Below are positions 19,082 to 28,178 of a DNA stretch of 34,961 nucleotides, in pieces. The notes beneath the pieces are model-generated. The model saw nothing but the letters and a program-made list of their open reading frames with translations, searched no databases and was not told where the DNA came from. How positions within the stretch are numbered: position 1 is the first letter of the stretch; the number at the start of each line of letters is the position of its first letter. The translations under genes were made by a program, and so were the position numbers. The stretch spans positions 1 through 34,961 of the forward strand of contig CALCNY010000013.1 in NCBI GenBank assembly GCA_937897585.1, in the 5' to 3' direction. This stretch comes from an uncultured Chitinophagaceae bacterium (GTDB taxonomy: Bacteria > Bacteroidota > Bacteroidia > Chitinophagales > Chitinophagaceae).

Positions 19082-20234
19082 CGTTCAATTCCCTCCCTTT
19101 CCATTTATAACTTCCAAATTTTCCCATCCATCCTGCTACCACAGTATATACAATATGAAAAGGTTGAAAAAAAGGAAACCACCATAACAGTTTCGTGTAT
19201 CCGAAGAATCGAGAAACAGGGAAGAGAAAGTATAATTCAGTTGCTGTTTTTATTATGAACAGTAGAATAAAAGAAAAATTCAAAATTGAAAATTCAAAAT
19301 TGAAAAACATGAATTTAAAAAACAAAAACGCCATCAATAGATTCACCAAGTAAACTAAAAGCAATACCGGAAACAACGATTTGTCTTCGTATTTATCCGC
19401 TTTACTCGCCCATCGAATACGTTGGTTGATAAAGCCAGAAATATTTGTTTCAGGCTGTGTTTCTACAATAACATTTTTTGATTTCAGAAACAGGATTTCA
19501 TTTTTATATTTTTTGGATATTTTATGCATCAGCAACATGTCGTCGCCGCTGGCTATGTGGTCGATACCTTCAAATCCATTTACTTCATTAAATACTTTTC
19601 TTGTATAAGCAAGATTGGCGCCATTGCACATGCCATGAATTTTTTTATGAACAGCAGCTCCAGTAATTCCCTGCAAACTCATGAAATCGAGCGTTTGGAA
19701 GCGTCCTAAAAAAGAATGATTGTTTTTAATAACAACCGGCATCACCATCATTTTCGGATGATGTAGTTCATAAAATGCAGCAATTGTTGACAACCAATTT
19801 TCAGACATGTTACAATCTGCATCAGTTGTAATAATCAAATCTCCTTTCGAATTTTTTATGCCAATGTCAATGGCGGCTTTTTTAAAAGCAATGGTTGCTT
19901 TATCTGCAAGTCGCAATGGAATTAGATGAATTTGATTATTTAAAAAGGGTTTGATAATATCAGCAGTTTTGTCTGTTGAATGATCATCAACAATTATCAA
20001 TTCAAAAAGAGATGAAGGATAATTTTGTTTTTGAATAGCCGTAATTAATTTGCCAATATTCTTTTCTTCATTTCTTGCCGCTACAATTACTGAAATAAAA
20101 GTATTGCCGCTTGGTATTTTGTTTTCAGGTATAATAAAATCAGGAATCGTTTGCCAGCTTTTTCTGTAATGAAACAGCAGCAGCAGATATCCAACCATCA
20201 ATAATGCAGCGATTAACAAAATGAGTAACGACAT
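19050..20234 (-). CDS. Family 2 glycosyltransferase, membrane-bound
   Basis: 394 residues. An N-terminal helix (MSLLILLIAALLMVGYLLLLF) anchors a GT-A catalytic domain (about 45-280), with VDDHSTD (nucleotide-sugar binding), TDADC (metal-binding DxD), SGDDMLL and QRIRWASK, the Q-x-x-R-W motif of processive or lipid-linked GT2 enzymes. Three or four helices follow. It should move a sugar from a nucleotide donor to a lipid or growing glycan at the inner membrane; donor and acceptor are not deducible. The last residues (ELNGLSPKSLSKR) and the stop come from a dispersed repeat. A helix near residue 310 contains a 14-nt tandem duplication. It lies on the same strand as the permease, with repeats between. 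Confidence 0.88.
   Translation of the reverse strand: MSLLILLIAALLMVGYLLLLFHYRKSWQTIPDFIIPENKIPSGNTFISVIVAARNEEKNIGKLITAIQKQNYPSSLFELIIVDDHSTDKTADIIKPFLNNQIHLIPLRLADKATIAFKKAAIDIGIKNSKGDLIITTDADCNMSENWLSTIAAFYELHHPKMMVMPVVIKNNHSFLGRFQTLDFMSLQGITGAAVHKKIHGMCNGANLAYTRKVFNEVNGFEGIDHIASGDDMLLMHKISKKYKNEILFLKSKNVIVETQPETNISGFINQRIRWASKADKYEDKSLFPVLLLVYLVNLLMAFLFFKFMFFNFEFSILNFSFILLFIIKTATELYFLFPVSRFFGYTKLLWWFPFFQPFHIVYTVVAGWMGKFGSYKWKGRELNGLSPKSLSKR
19277..19304. repeat. Exact 14-nt tandem duplication inside the glycosyltransferase gene
   Basis: AATTCAAAATTGAA occurs twice in direct succession. In the gene's frame it encodes part of FNFEFSILNFSF within a predicted membrane helix. A similar AT-rich GAATTTTGAATTTTT stretch lies in the non-coding DNA at about 25541-25570, suggesting a common simple repeat tolerated in a hydrophobic segment. 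Confidence 0.8.
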
Positions 20235-20375
20235 ATCAGCGCAAATAATTTATAACTGCAGAATTAATTTTAAGAAGGTTGATTACAAAAATAATTATTT
20301 ACGAATGAATCTATTAACTAACTTTATGCCCGGCCTTTATCCCGTCTGAATACTTCCAATTTTAAACAACAGACT

Positions 20376-22169
20376 ATGAATACAGACACCAAAATAAATC
20401 AGACAATTAATGGCGGAGAATGGCTGATAAAAGAGAGTAACGCGACAGACATTTTTATTCCCGAAGATTTTAATGAAGAGCAATTGATGGCAAGAGATAT
20501 GTGTGCTCAGTTTTTGAACACAGAAATTTTACCTGTTGTGAATAGAATTGATAATCTGGAACCAGGATTGATGGCTTCACTTGTTGCAAAAGCAGGCGAA
20601 CAAGGATTATTAGGCATTTCGGTTCCAGAAGCTTTTGGCGGTTCTGGAAAAGATTTTATTACTTCTACTTTAGTTAATGAAGGATTGGGTGGCGGATTCT
20701 CCTTCAGTGTTGCCGTTGCTGCACATACCGGAATTGGTACTTTGCCAATTTTATATTTTGGTACCGAAGCCCAAAAACAAAAATACATTCCCAAATTAGC
20801 TTCCGGCGAATGGAAAGCTTCTTATGGATTAACCGAACCTAATAGTGGTAGCGATGCGTTGAGCGCAAAGTCATCGGCGGTACTTTCAGAGGATGGCAAA
20901 CATTATATTTTAAATGGTCAAAAATGCTGGATCACCAACGGTGGTTTTGCAGATATATTTACTGTATTTGCAAAAATTGATGGCGACAAGTTTACTGCAT
21001 TTATTCTTGAAAAAGGAATGGAAGGTTTTACGCAAGGTCCCGAAGAACATAAGATGGGAATTAAGGGTTCATCAACTGTCCAATTGTATTTTCAGGATTG
21101 TAAGGTTCCTGTAGAAAACGTATTGGGCGAAATCGGAAGAGGTCACATCATTGCTTTCAATATTTTAAATATCGGCCGCTTGAAATTATGTGCAGCTGTT
21201 TTGGGTGCAGGAAAAATGTCTTTGAATGCCACAATTGAATACGCAAAAACAAGAGAACAATTTAAAAAACCTATTTCGACATTTGGCGCTATCCAACACA
21301 AACTATCGGAAATGGCCATACGCATTTGGGTTTCCGACAGCGCTTTGTTCAGAACTGCAAAATGGATTGATGATAAAGAAAAAGAATTGACAGCTTCAGG
21401 AAAACCATTCAATGAATCTTTGTTAGGTGCTGCAGAAGAATATGCAATTGAATGTGCGATGTTGAAGGTAGAAGGAAGTGAAGCGGTTGATTTTGTAGTG
21501 GATGAAGGCGTACAAATTCATGGTGGTAACGGATTCAGCGATGATTATATGATCAGTCGAGCGTATAGAGATAGTCGCATCAATAGAATATTTGAAGGCA
21601 CCAATGAAATTAATAGACTACTTATCGTAGACATGATGCTCAAACGTGCCATGAAAGGTAAGTTGGATTTGATGACACCCGCCATGAATGTCTCTAAAGA
21701 GTTAATGAGCATTCCTGATTTTGGAGAGGAAGATGAAACACCTTTTGCTGCAGAAAAAAAGGCGGTTATCAATATGAAAAAAGCGGTGCTAATGGTTGCT
21801 GGAGCTGCTGTACAAAAACTAATGATGCAATTACAGGAGGAACAGGAAATAATCATGAACATTGCAGATATGTCTATATTGACATTCAATGCAGAAAGTG
21901 CTTTACTCAGATTAATGAAATTAACTTCTTTAAAAGGTGACCAAGAAACGAGTATAGAATCAGATATGGTTCATTGTTATTTCATCGATGCGATAGATAA
22001 ACTCAATAAAGCCGGAAAGGACGCATTGAATGCATTTGCTGAAGGCGATGAATTAAGAATGATGCTGCTCGGATTAAAACGTTTTACCAAAACACAGCCA
22101 TTTAATACCAAAGAAGCCAGAAGAAGAATTGCTCAACATTTAATCAATCAAAACAAATACTGTTTTTAA
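20376..22169 (+). CDS. Acyl-CoA dehydrogenase
   Basis: 597 residues. The N-terminal helical domain (about 30-150), middle beta domain (YGLTEPNSGSDALSAKSSA, then NGQKCWITNGGFADIFTVFAK) and C-terminal helical domain are complete. The probable catalytic base is Glu407 in RIFEGTNEINR, at the position of the conserved YEGT glutamate of the family. About 180 extra C-terminal residues beyond the usual 380-400 match the longer FadE/VLCAD-like group. It catalyses FAD-dependent alpha,beta-dehydrogenation of acyl-CoA, the first step of fatty-acid beta-oxidation, passing electrons to ETF. Substrate chain length is not visible, though the extended form usually goes with long chains. The start ATG at 20376 is the first in frame. 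The amidase gene begins 14 bases after its stop. Confidence 0.93.
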   Translation: MNTDTKINQTINGGEWLIKESNATDIFIPEDFNEEQLMARDMCAQFLNTEILPVVNRIDNLEPGLMASLVAKAGEQGLLGISVPEAFGGSGKDFITSTLVNEGLGGGFSFSVAVAAHTGIGTLPILYFGTEAQKQKYIPKLASGEWKASYGLTEPNSGSDALSAKSSAVLSEDGKHYILNGQKCWITNGGFADIFTVFAKIDGDKFTAFILEKGMEGFTQGPEEHKMGIKGSSTVQLYFQDCKVPVENVLGEIGRGHIIAFNILNIGRLKLCAAVLGAGKMSLNATIEYAKTREQFKKPISTFGAIQHKLSEMAIRIWVSDSALFRTAKWIDDKEKELTASGKPFNESLLGAAEEYAIECAMLKVEGSEAVDFVVDEGVQIHGGNGFSDDYMISRAYRDSRINRIFEGTNEINRLLIVDMMLKRAMKGKLDLMTPAMNVSKELMSIPDFGEEDETPFAAEKKAVINMKKAVLMVAGAAVQKLMMQLQEEQEIIMNIADMSILTFNAESALLRLMKLTSLKGDQETSIESDMVHCYFIDAIDKLNKAGKDALNAFAEGDELRMMLLGLKRFTKTQPFNTKEARRRIAQHLINQNKYCF

Positions 22170-22183
22170 TTTTACCAACACTC

Positions 22184-23935
22184 ATGTTTAAAAAATTATC
22201 ACTTTTTTCGGTATCAATATTTTTCTTTCAATTGGTTTTTTCACAACAAGGAAGTGAATCTGCATTTATCAAATTGACAGATCCAATTTATGAAAGCAGC
22301 TCCTCGCCTACTTCACAGAAATTTATTATTGGCAGTACTTGCAAATCTTGCATGTTGGATGTGAATGACTCTGGAGTGCATGTATATGGTTCGGGCGCGT
22401 TTATATACGAAGCAAGATTAAAAGAAGGGCAGAATAATTTTACCATTAAAGCTTATTCTCCATCGGGTTCAAATGCGGTAAAAACAATTCAGATTTATTA
22501 TACAGCACCAAAACAAGAGGAACCAGTTAGAAGCGTTTCTATTGAGCGCATTCAAACTTTTCCTGATGGTGATTTATTATTGAAACCAGGCGATGCGATT
22601 TCATTTCGTGTGAAAGCTTTGACAGGTTGTGCATTGAGAGTAATGGGCAATACGCCACTTTATGAAATGCCTGATTCTGTGGCAAGAGGTATCAAAGGCA
22701 TTTATCAGGGCAAGTATATCATTCAACCGACAGATGTTTTCAACAACAAAAAAATATCTGTGATATTGACTGCTGTTGATGGAACGACAGTTGTAAAAGA
22801 AACCAACGCTTCTTTTTCTGTGATGACACCTTTGGTTCCTGATGTGGTGATGACGAAAGGAAGGTTGGCACATTTAGAATATGGATTGGGGGATGATAGA
22901 TTAGGTGGCGCAAAAGTGGGCTATATCGATAGTATGATTCCATTGAAAGTGATTGGTAAAGTTGGCTCACATTATAAAATCAAATTGGCTTCATCAAGAA
23001 CAGCTTATATACCTGACGAACTGGTAACCGAAATGCCAATTGGTACATTTGGTCCATCTTCACTTACAGGAAAAATTAAATTGTATGGCAATGCAGTTTA
23101 TGATTATGTGCAATTGCAATTGTTTTCGAGATTGCCTTACCAATCGTTTCAACAAACAGATCCATCGAAAATTGTTGTAGATGTTTTTGGCGCTACCAGC
23201 AACACCAATTGGATTGATCAACTTGAAACTGCAGAAGAAGTGAAAAAGCTGGAATACGAACAAATCGCTGATGATATTTTCAGAATTACAATCTCGCTCA
23301 AACATCACCAACATTGGGGACATCGCATTTATTACGAAGGCAATAATTTAATTATTAAAATCAAACAGCAGCCTGAGAGTCTATCACTAAAAGATTTGAC
23401 CATTGCCATAGATGCTGGTCATGGTGGTTCAAACACAGGCGCAGGCGGTGCTACAGGTGTTGCAGAAAAAGATCTAACATTACAATTAAGTTTGAAATTA
23501 AAAAGAGCACTGGAAAGACTGGGAACGAATATTATCATGACAAGAGTTGAAGAACAGTTTTTCGATAATAAAGAACGCATATTGTTTTACAGAGATAGTA
23601 TTCCAGATTTATTATTGAGTATTCATTTGAATTCATCTGCCGATCCGTTGAGGGTTGACGGAACAAGTACGTTTTACCGTTATGAAGGATTTAGACCTTT
23701 GAGTCATGCGATTTATAAAAGAATGTTGGAGTTGGGATTAAGTGAATATGGCAATAACGGTTCATTTAATTTCATGTTGAACAGTCCAACAGAATATCCC
23801 AATGCTTTGATAGAAGCTTTGTTTTTAAGCAACCCAGAAGAAGAGATGAAAATTTTGGATGAAGATTTTCAAGAAAAGATGGTGAGTAAAATTGTGGAAG
23901 GGTTGAAGGATTTTTTGAATCAATGCAAACAATAA
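22184..23935 (+). CDS. Secreted N-acetylmuramoyl-L-alanine amidase
   Basis: 583 residues with a signal peptide (KKLSLFSVSIFFFQLVFSQ). The middle holds beta-rich domains, one SH3-like (about 225-290, GRLAHLEYG to AYIPDELV), followed by an AMIN-like stretch. The Amidase_3 domain occupies about 403-578. Predicted zinc ligands are His413 (DAGHGG), Glu428 (VAEKDLTL) and His481 (SIHLNSS), with Glu544 (EALFLSNPEEE) as catalytic acid; all are present. It should cut the bond between N-acetylmuramic acid and the stem peptide in the periplasm, for daughter-cell separation or wall recycling. The 14-bp gap to the acyl-CoA dehydrogenase gene suggests co-transcription. Confidence 0.93.
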   Translation: MFKKLSLFSVSIFFFQLVFSQQGSESAFIKLTDPIYESSSSPTSQKFIIGSTCKSCMLDVNDSGVHVYGSGAFIYEARLKEGQNNFTIKAYSPSGSNAVKTIQIYYTAPKQEEPVRSVSIERIQTFPDGDLLLKPGDAISFRVKALTGCALRVMGNTPLYEMPDSVARGIKGIYQGKYIIQPTDVFNNKKISVILTAVDGTTVVKETNASFSVMTPLVPDVVMTKGRLAHLEYGLGDDRLGGAKVGYIDSMIPLKVIGKVGSHYKIKLASSRTAYIPDELVTEMPIGTFGPSSLTGKIKLYGNAVYDYVQLQLFSRLPYQSFQQTDPSKIVVDVFGATSNTNWIDQLETAEEVKKLEYEQIADDIFRITISLKHHQHWGHRIYYEGNNLIIKIKQQPESLSLKDLTIAIDAGHGGSNTGAGGATGVAEKDLTLQLSLKLKRALERLGTNIIMTRVEEQFFDNKERILFYRDSIPDLLLSIHLNSSADPLRVDGTSTFYRYEGFRPLSHAIYKRMLELGLSEYGNNGSFNFMLNSPTEYPNALIEALFLSNPEEEMKILDEDFQEKMVSKIVEGLKDFLNQCKQ

Positions 23936-23938
23936 GTT

Positions 23939-23974
23939 GTTCAATAGGTTCAAAAAGTTCAGGAGGTTCAATAG
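23939..23974. repeat. Four 9-nt GTTCAANNN direct repeats
   Basis: Units GTTCAATAG, GTTCAAAAA, GTTCAGGAG and GTTCAATAG follow each other without gaps just after the amidase stop codon. An inverted partner (CCTTTTGAAC) lies at about 23987-23996. Such GTTCAA arrays are seen between genes in related genomes (recalled). Function unknown. Confidence 0.8.
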
Positions 23975-23992
23975 GTTTTTTACAAACCTTTT
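23973..23992 (+). terminator. Possible weak terminator after the amidase
   Basis: AGGTTT and AAACCT form a six-pair stem with a five-base loop, followed by only three T. It sits between convergent genes. The short T run makes it a weak candidate. Confidence 0.35.
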
Positions 23993-23999
23993 GAACGTA

Positions 24000-25457
24000 T
24001 TAAACCTTTAGAATCATCGGTTGCAAAAAATAACAGAATATCGTTATCAAAATAATACAAACCCAGTTCAGCACAAACCCGGATTTAATCATATCCTTCA
24101 TTTTGATATGACCACTCGCGAACACAATTGCATTCGGTGGTGTTCCCATAGGTAACATGCTTGCACAACTTGCGCCAAGCGTCATGGGAATTCCCAATAA
24201 CAAAGGATCCATATGTAATGAAATGGCAACAGAAGAAATCACAGGTGCCATTACAATTACCTGAGCCACATTACTCATCAACTCACTTAAAAATACAGAA
24301 GCGGTTGTTACAATAAAAATCATCAACAAAGTATTACCTGTTGAATAAGAAGCTAAGAATTGTCCAAACTGCTCCATCAATTTTGCATCTTCTAATGCTT
24401 TGGCTAAAGCAATTCCACCGCCGAATAAAATCAATATACCCCATGCCATTTTTTTAGTATCTGGCCAATCGAGCAATTGTGTTTTTTTCTCATCAATAAT
24501 TTTCCCTGATGGAACAACAAATAAACTAACAGCAGCCATCATCGCAATTATAGTATCATCCAGCACAAATAGTTTTTGAAAACTATTGATGACATCTTTA
24601 AAAATCCAAAGCAGAACGGTAATGATAAAAACAATTGATACTCTTTTTTCAGGCAAAGAAAGCGGTCCTAATTTTTCAAGTTCTTCTTTAATGAATTGAT
24701 TTCCTTTCTCGCTATGTTTGATGTTATTGGGATATAACCATTTCACCAAAACCCAATACAGCATGAACAATAACACAATGGTTAGTGGTGTGAAAACAAT
24801 CATCCAATCGGTGAAGCCAATATTGTAATTGAATTTTGATGAAATATAATTCACGTAAGCCACATTAGGAGGTGTGCCTATGATAGTGCCCAATGCAAAG
24901 TTTGATGCATAGGCAATAGACAACATCAGTGTAAGTGAAAAGTTTTTGATATTATGACCGGCTTGTTGATTGATTTCTATAACATGAATTACAGACATCG
25001 CGATAGGAAACATCATCATGGTTGTAGCTGTATTGCTCAACCACATGCTCAGAAATCCTGTAGCCAAAATAAAACCAAGAATAATACGATTGCCATTGGT
25101 ACCTGTGATGTTGATGATACCCAATGCCATTCTTTTGTGAAGGTTCCATTTTTCAATAGCAATTCCTAAAAAGAAACCACCCATGAATAAAAATATAATA
25201 GAATCCGAATAGGATTTGGTGACTTCTTTAATAGATGAAATATTAAAAATCGGAAATAAAATGATTGGCAATAAAGCAACTACGGCTAATGGCAAAGCAT
25301 CCAATACCCACCAACTAATCATCAATACAGCAATTGACAAAACTAAATTAGGCTTTGTTGCAAGAGAGAAAGGATTAGTAAAAACAAATACTAAAAATAA
25401 GAGAACCCCAGTGATTAAAGCGAGTTCTTTTTTATTAAGTTCAAACCATTTTTTCAA
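24000..25457 (-). CDS. SLC13/DASS-family anion:sodium symporter
   Basis: 485 residues with about 11-12 hydrophobic helices. Both halves carry the family's substrate/sodium-binding hairpin, seen as SNTATTMMMFP with GTPPNVAYVNYI in the first half, and SNVAQVIVMAP with GTPPNAIVFASG in the second. Members import dicarboxylates, citrate, sulphate or related anions together with sodium; the substrate cannot be assigned. The extended cytosolic loop after about residue 240 (HSEKGNQFIKEELEKLGPLSLPEK) is usual. Transcription converges with the amidase. No partner gene is evident. Confidence 0.92.
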   Translation of the reverse strand: MKKWFELNKKELALITGVLLFLVFVFTNPFSLATKPNLVLSIAVLMISWWVLDALPLAVVALLPIILFPIFNISSIKEVTKSYSDSIIFLFMGGFFLGIAIEKWNLHKRMALGIINITGTNGNRIILGFILATGFLSMWLSNTATTMMMFPIAMSVIHVIEINQQAGHNIKNFSLTLMLSIAYASNFALGTIIGTPPNVAYVNYISSKFNYNIGFTDWMIVFTPLTIVLLFMLYWVLVKWLYPNNIKHSEKGNQFIKEELEKLGPLSLPEKRVSIVFIITVLLWIFKDVINSFQKLFVLDDTIIAMMAAVSLFVVPSGKIIDEKKTQLLDWPDTKKMAWGILILFGGGIALAKALEDAKLMEQFGQFLASYSTGNTLLMIFIVTTASVFLSELMSNVAQVIVMAPVISSVAISLHMDPLLLGIPMTLGASCASMLPMGTPPNAIVFASGHIKMKDMIKSGFVLNWVCIILITIFCYFLQPMILKV

Positions 25458-25656
25458 GTGAATATATTTAAGTCAAAATGTAAATAGCATGCCCAGAAAC
25501 CTCGGGGTAAAAAATTAAGAAAGTAATGAATTCACTTTTTTGAATTTTGAATTTTTACTTTTGAATTTGTATTTCTTTATTCAAATTAGTGGACCCAATT
25601 TAAAAATAAATTCGTTAATAATCTAAAAGGTAGATCATACCAAAAGAAAATATTAA

Positions 25657-25687
25657 TTGTATCCTCAAAACCGATGTACTAATTTTG
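25657..25687 (+). promoter_or_regulatory. Bacteroidota-type promoter of the DUF5916 gene
   Basis: TTG at 25657-25659, a 20-base spacer and TAATTTTG at 25680-25687 fit the TTTG / TAnnTTTG consensus. The ATG lies at 25692, four bases past the -7 box, so the transcript should be leaderless or nearly so. Confidence 0.6.
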
Positions 25688-25691
25688 CGTC

Positions 25692-28133
25692 ATGTTCAGA
25701 ATATTATTGTTTTTGACGCTGGTATCTAGTACTCAAGCTTTTGCCCAGCGAAAAATGGAAACTCAAAGAACTTCTATTCCTCCTAAGATTGATGGCCGTA
25801 TTACAGAAAGCAATTGGAACATGGTTGCACCTGCTGATGAATTCATTACAAGTTCTCCCGATTATGGAAAACCTGCAAGCAAAAAGTCACAGGTGTGGGT
25901 TTTATATGATGATGAAGCCATTTACGTGGCAGCGAAACTTTTTGACAATCCCAAAGAAATAAAAAAACAGCTTACAGCTAGAGACAAAGAACAAAGACAA
26001 AACGTAGATTTTTTCAGCGTTTATTTTGATACTTATCATGATCATCAAAACGCATTTCAATTTACAGTAACCACAAGAAATGTTCAATCTGATGCGCGTA
26101 TTTCTCAAACATCTGAATTTGATTACAGCTGGGATGCAGTATGGGAAAGCAATGTGAAGCTTGTTGAAGATGGTTGGGTTTTGGAAATGAAAATTCCTTA
26201 CATCTCATTGCGTTTTTCACAAGCAGATGTTCAACATTGGGGCATCAATTTCAATCGTTTTACCAGAAAGAACAATGAAAATGCATATTGGAATCCAATC
26301 AATCCAAACATTGCAGGGTTTGTGAATCAGTTTGGAAATCTTGAAGGTGTTAGCAATATCAAACCACCACTTAGACTTTCATTTCTTCCATACATCAGCA
26401 CTGGCTATAGAAGTACACCATCTTCCAATGGACGCGAAAATGAATGGTTGCGCAGTGGTGGTATGGATGTAAAATGGGGCGTGAATGAAAGTTTTACTTT
26501 GGATGCTACATTGGTACCCGATTTCGGCCAAGTGATATCAGACAACAACGTACTCAACCTTTCTCCTTATGAAGTTCGTTTCCAGGAAAACAGACCATTT
26601 TTTACCGAAGGCACCGAACTGTTTAATAAAGCCGGTTTGTTTTACAGCAGAAGAATCGGATTGACGCCAGACGGTTATTACGACGTGAATGATTTGGCAG
26701 CTTCAGATAGCAACATCAATATTGTGAGCAATCCGGGTGTTACTCAATTAATCAATGCGGTAAAATTTTCGGGACGCAACAAAAAAAATATAGGCATAGG
26801 CGTTTTCAATGCCGTTAGTGCACCCATGTATGCGACGATAATGGATAATAGAAACGGTTCCACAAAGAAAATACAGACAGCACCTTTGACCAATTACAAT
26901 GTATTTGTTTTAGATAAGGCATTGAAAGGTAGGTCTTCCATTACTTTTACCAATACAAATGTGATTAGAAGTGGCAGTTCACATGATGCTAACGTATCTG
27001 CACTTGACTTTTCATTTTATGACAAAAAGAATATCTATGCTTTATCTGGCACGACACGTTATAGCATGATCAGTGGAGACCTTAATGAAAACGGATACAA
27101 TGCTCAATTGAGTGTGAAAAAAGTAAGCGGTAAATTCCAGTTTGAAATTGGTCAGAACGTAGAATCAGAACATTACAATCCTAATGATCTGGGATATTTA
27201 CAAGCACCCAACGAATTTAGTACCAGCGCTTATTTTGCTTATAAGCAACTAACGCCCACAAAGCATTTTTTAACATATGTATATTCTCTAAGTGCAGATA
27301 ACAGTTATCTCTACACGCCAATGAAATGGACTGATTTTAGAGTTGGTGGTAGTGCATTCTATTTTTTCAAAAATTTCTGGGACCTCACTATCATGTTTGA
27401 ATCCAAGCCCGTGTGGCAACATGATTATTTTGAATTGAGAACTCCAGGTAAGATGGTGAGAATGATGCCATGGCAGTATTTCGGAATCAGCGGAAGTTCG
27501 GATAGCCGTAAACGTTTTTTTGCCGGATTGGATGTGGGCTATGCAAACACTACGGCTTTCAAAAATTCAGAATTCTATAGGGGTGATTTCAACATACGTT
27601 ATCGATTTAGCGACAGACTTAGTATGGAACTTCAATCGGGCGGAAGTATTGATCATGGAAATGTGGGTTATGCCTTTCAACGTGAATCTAATGGAGATCC
27701 AATTATCGGTCGCAGAGAAGTGAATCAATTTACCAATGTGCTTTCAGGGATGATTAATTTTACACCCAGAATGTTTTTGACTTTGAGAGCCAGACATTAC
27801 TGGAGTCATGTAAATTATAGTCAGTTTTTTAATGTGGATGAAAACGGATATTGGATAGAAAGACCTTTCATTACAGGAAACGATGACAACTACAATGCTT
27901 ATAATCTCGATATGTTTTATACCTGGGATTTCATGTATGGCAGTCGATTTATATTGGGATGGAAAAACTGGTTGCCGGGCGATGCAACAGTTGATGGTAC
28001 TGCCAATCCGGGTTATTTAAAAAATATGAGACAAGTTTTATCAAGACCACAGGGCAGAGAGCTCACGGCCAGATTGATTTACTTTCTGGACCATAGAAAA
28101 TTGAAGAGAACTAAGCATTCTATTACACAATAA
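25692..28133 (+). CDS. DUF5916 protein with N-terminal CBM9-like domain
   Basis: 813 residues with a signal peptide (MFRILLFLTLVSSTQAFAQ). Residues about 25-210 form a family 9 carbohydrate-binding-like beta-sandwich (IPPKIDGRITESNWNMVAPAD, VWVLYDDEAIYVAAKLFD, SWDAVWESNVKLVEDGWVLEMKIPY). The remainder matches DUF5916, with VPDFGQVISDNNVLNLSPYEVRF and ENRPFFTEG as landmarks, and alternating aromatic strands that look like an outer-membrane beta-barrel. Such proteins are common in Bacteroidota and of unproven function; a role in glycan or other substrate binding at the outer membrane is inference. It has its own promoter. The following ferredoxin oxidoreductase gene starts 45 bases after its stop. 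Confidence 0.88.
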   Translation: MFRILLFLTLVSSTQAFAQRKMETQRTSIPPKIDGRITESNWNMVAPADEFITSSPDYGKPASKKSQVWVLYDDEAIYVAAKLFDNPKEIKKQLTARDKEQRQNVDFFSVYFDTYHDHQNAFQFTVTTRNVQSDARISQTSEFDYSWDAVWESNVKLVEDGWVLEMKIPYISLRFSQADVQHWGINFNRFTRKNNENAYWNPINPNIAGFVNQFGNLEGVSNIKPPLRLSFLPYISTGYRSTPSSNGRENEWLRSGGMDVKWGVNESFTLDATLVPDFGQVISDNNVLNLSPYEVRFQENRPFFTEGTELFNKAGLFYSRRIGLTPDGYYDVNDLAASDSNINIVSNPGVTQLINAVKFSGRNKKNIGIGVFNAVSAPMYATIMDNRNGSTKKIQTAPLTNYNVFVLDKALKGRSSITFTNTNVIRSGSSHDANVSALDFSFYDKKNIYALSGTTRYSMISGDLNENGYNAQLSVKKVSGKFQFEIGQNVESEHYNPNDLGYLQAPNEFSTSAYFAYKQLTPTKHFLTYVYSLSADNSYLYTPMKWTDFRVGGSAFYFFKNFWDLTIMFESKPVWQHDYFELRTPGKMVRMMPWQYFGISGSSDSRKRFFAGLDVGYANTTAFKNSEFYRGDFNIRYRFSDRLSMELQSGGSIDHGNVGYAFQRESNGDPIIGRREVNQFTNVLSGMINFTPRMFLTLRARHYWSHVNYSQFFNVDENGYWIERPFITGNDDNYNAYNLDMFYTWDFMYGSRFILGWKNWLPGDATVDGTANPGYLKNMRQVLSRPQGRELTARLIYFLDHRKLKRTKHSITQ

Positions 28134-28149
28134 TGCCTGAGCTTTTCGT

Positions 28150-28157
28150 ACCTTTAC
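28150..28157 (+). promoter_or_regulatory. Possible -7 promoter box of the oxidoreductase gene
   Basis: TACCTTTA matches seven of eight positions of TAnnTTTG and lies about 20 bases before the ATG at 28179. No clear TTTG partner is present upstream, so this is tentative. Confidence 0.35.
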
Positions 28158-28178
28158 CGCCGAAAAATAAGGAAAATC

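Noticed and set aside
18967..19104. Longer N-terminus for the permease
   Set aside because: These codons consist of the GC-rich dispersed repeats and overlap the glycosyltransferase end; the first plausible helix follows ATG 18966.
25541..25590. Regulatory AT-rich element
   Set aside because: GAATTTT/TTTGAATTT stretches are common simple repeats here and no specific site could be defined.
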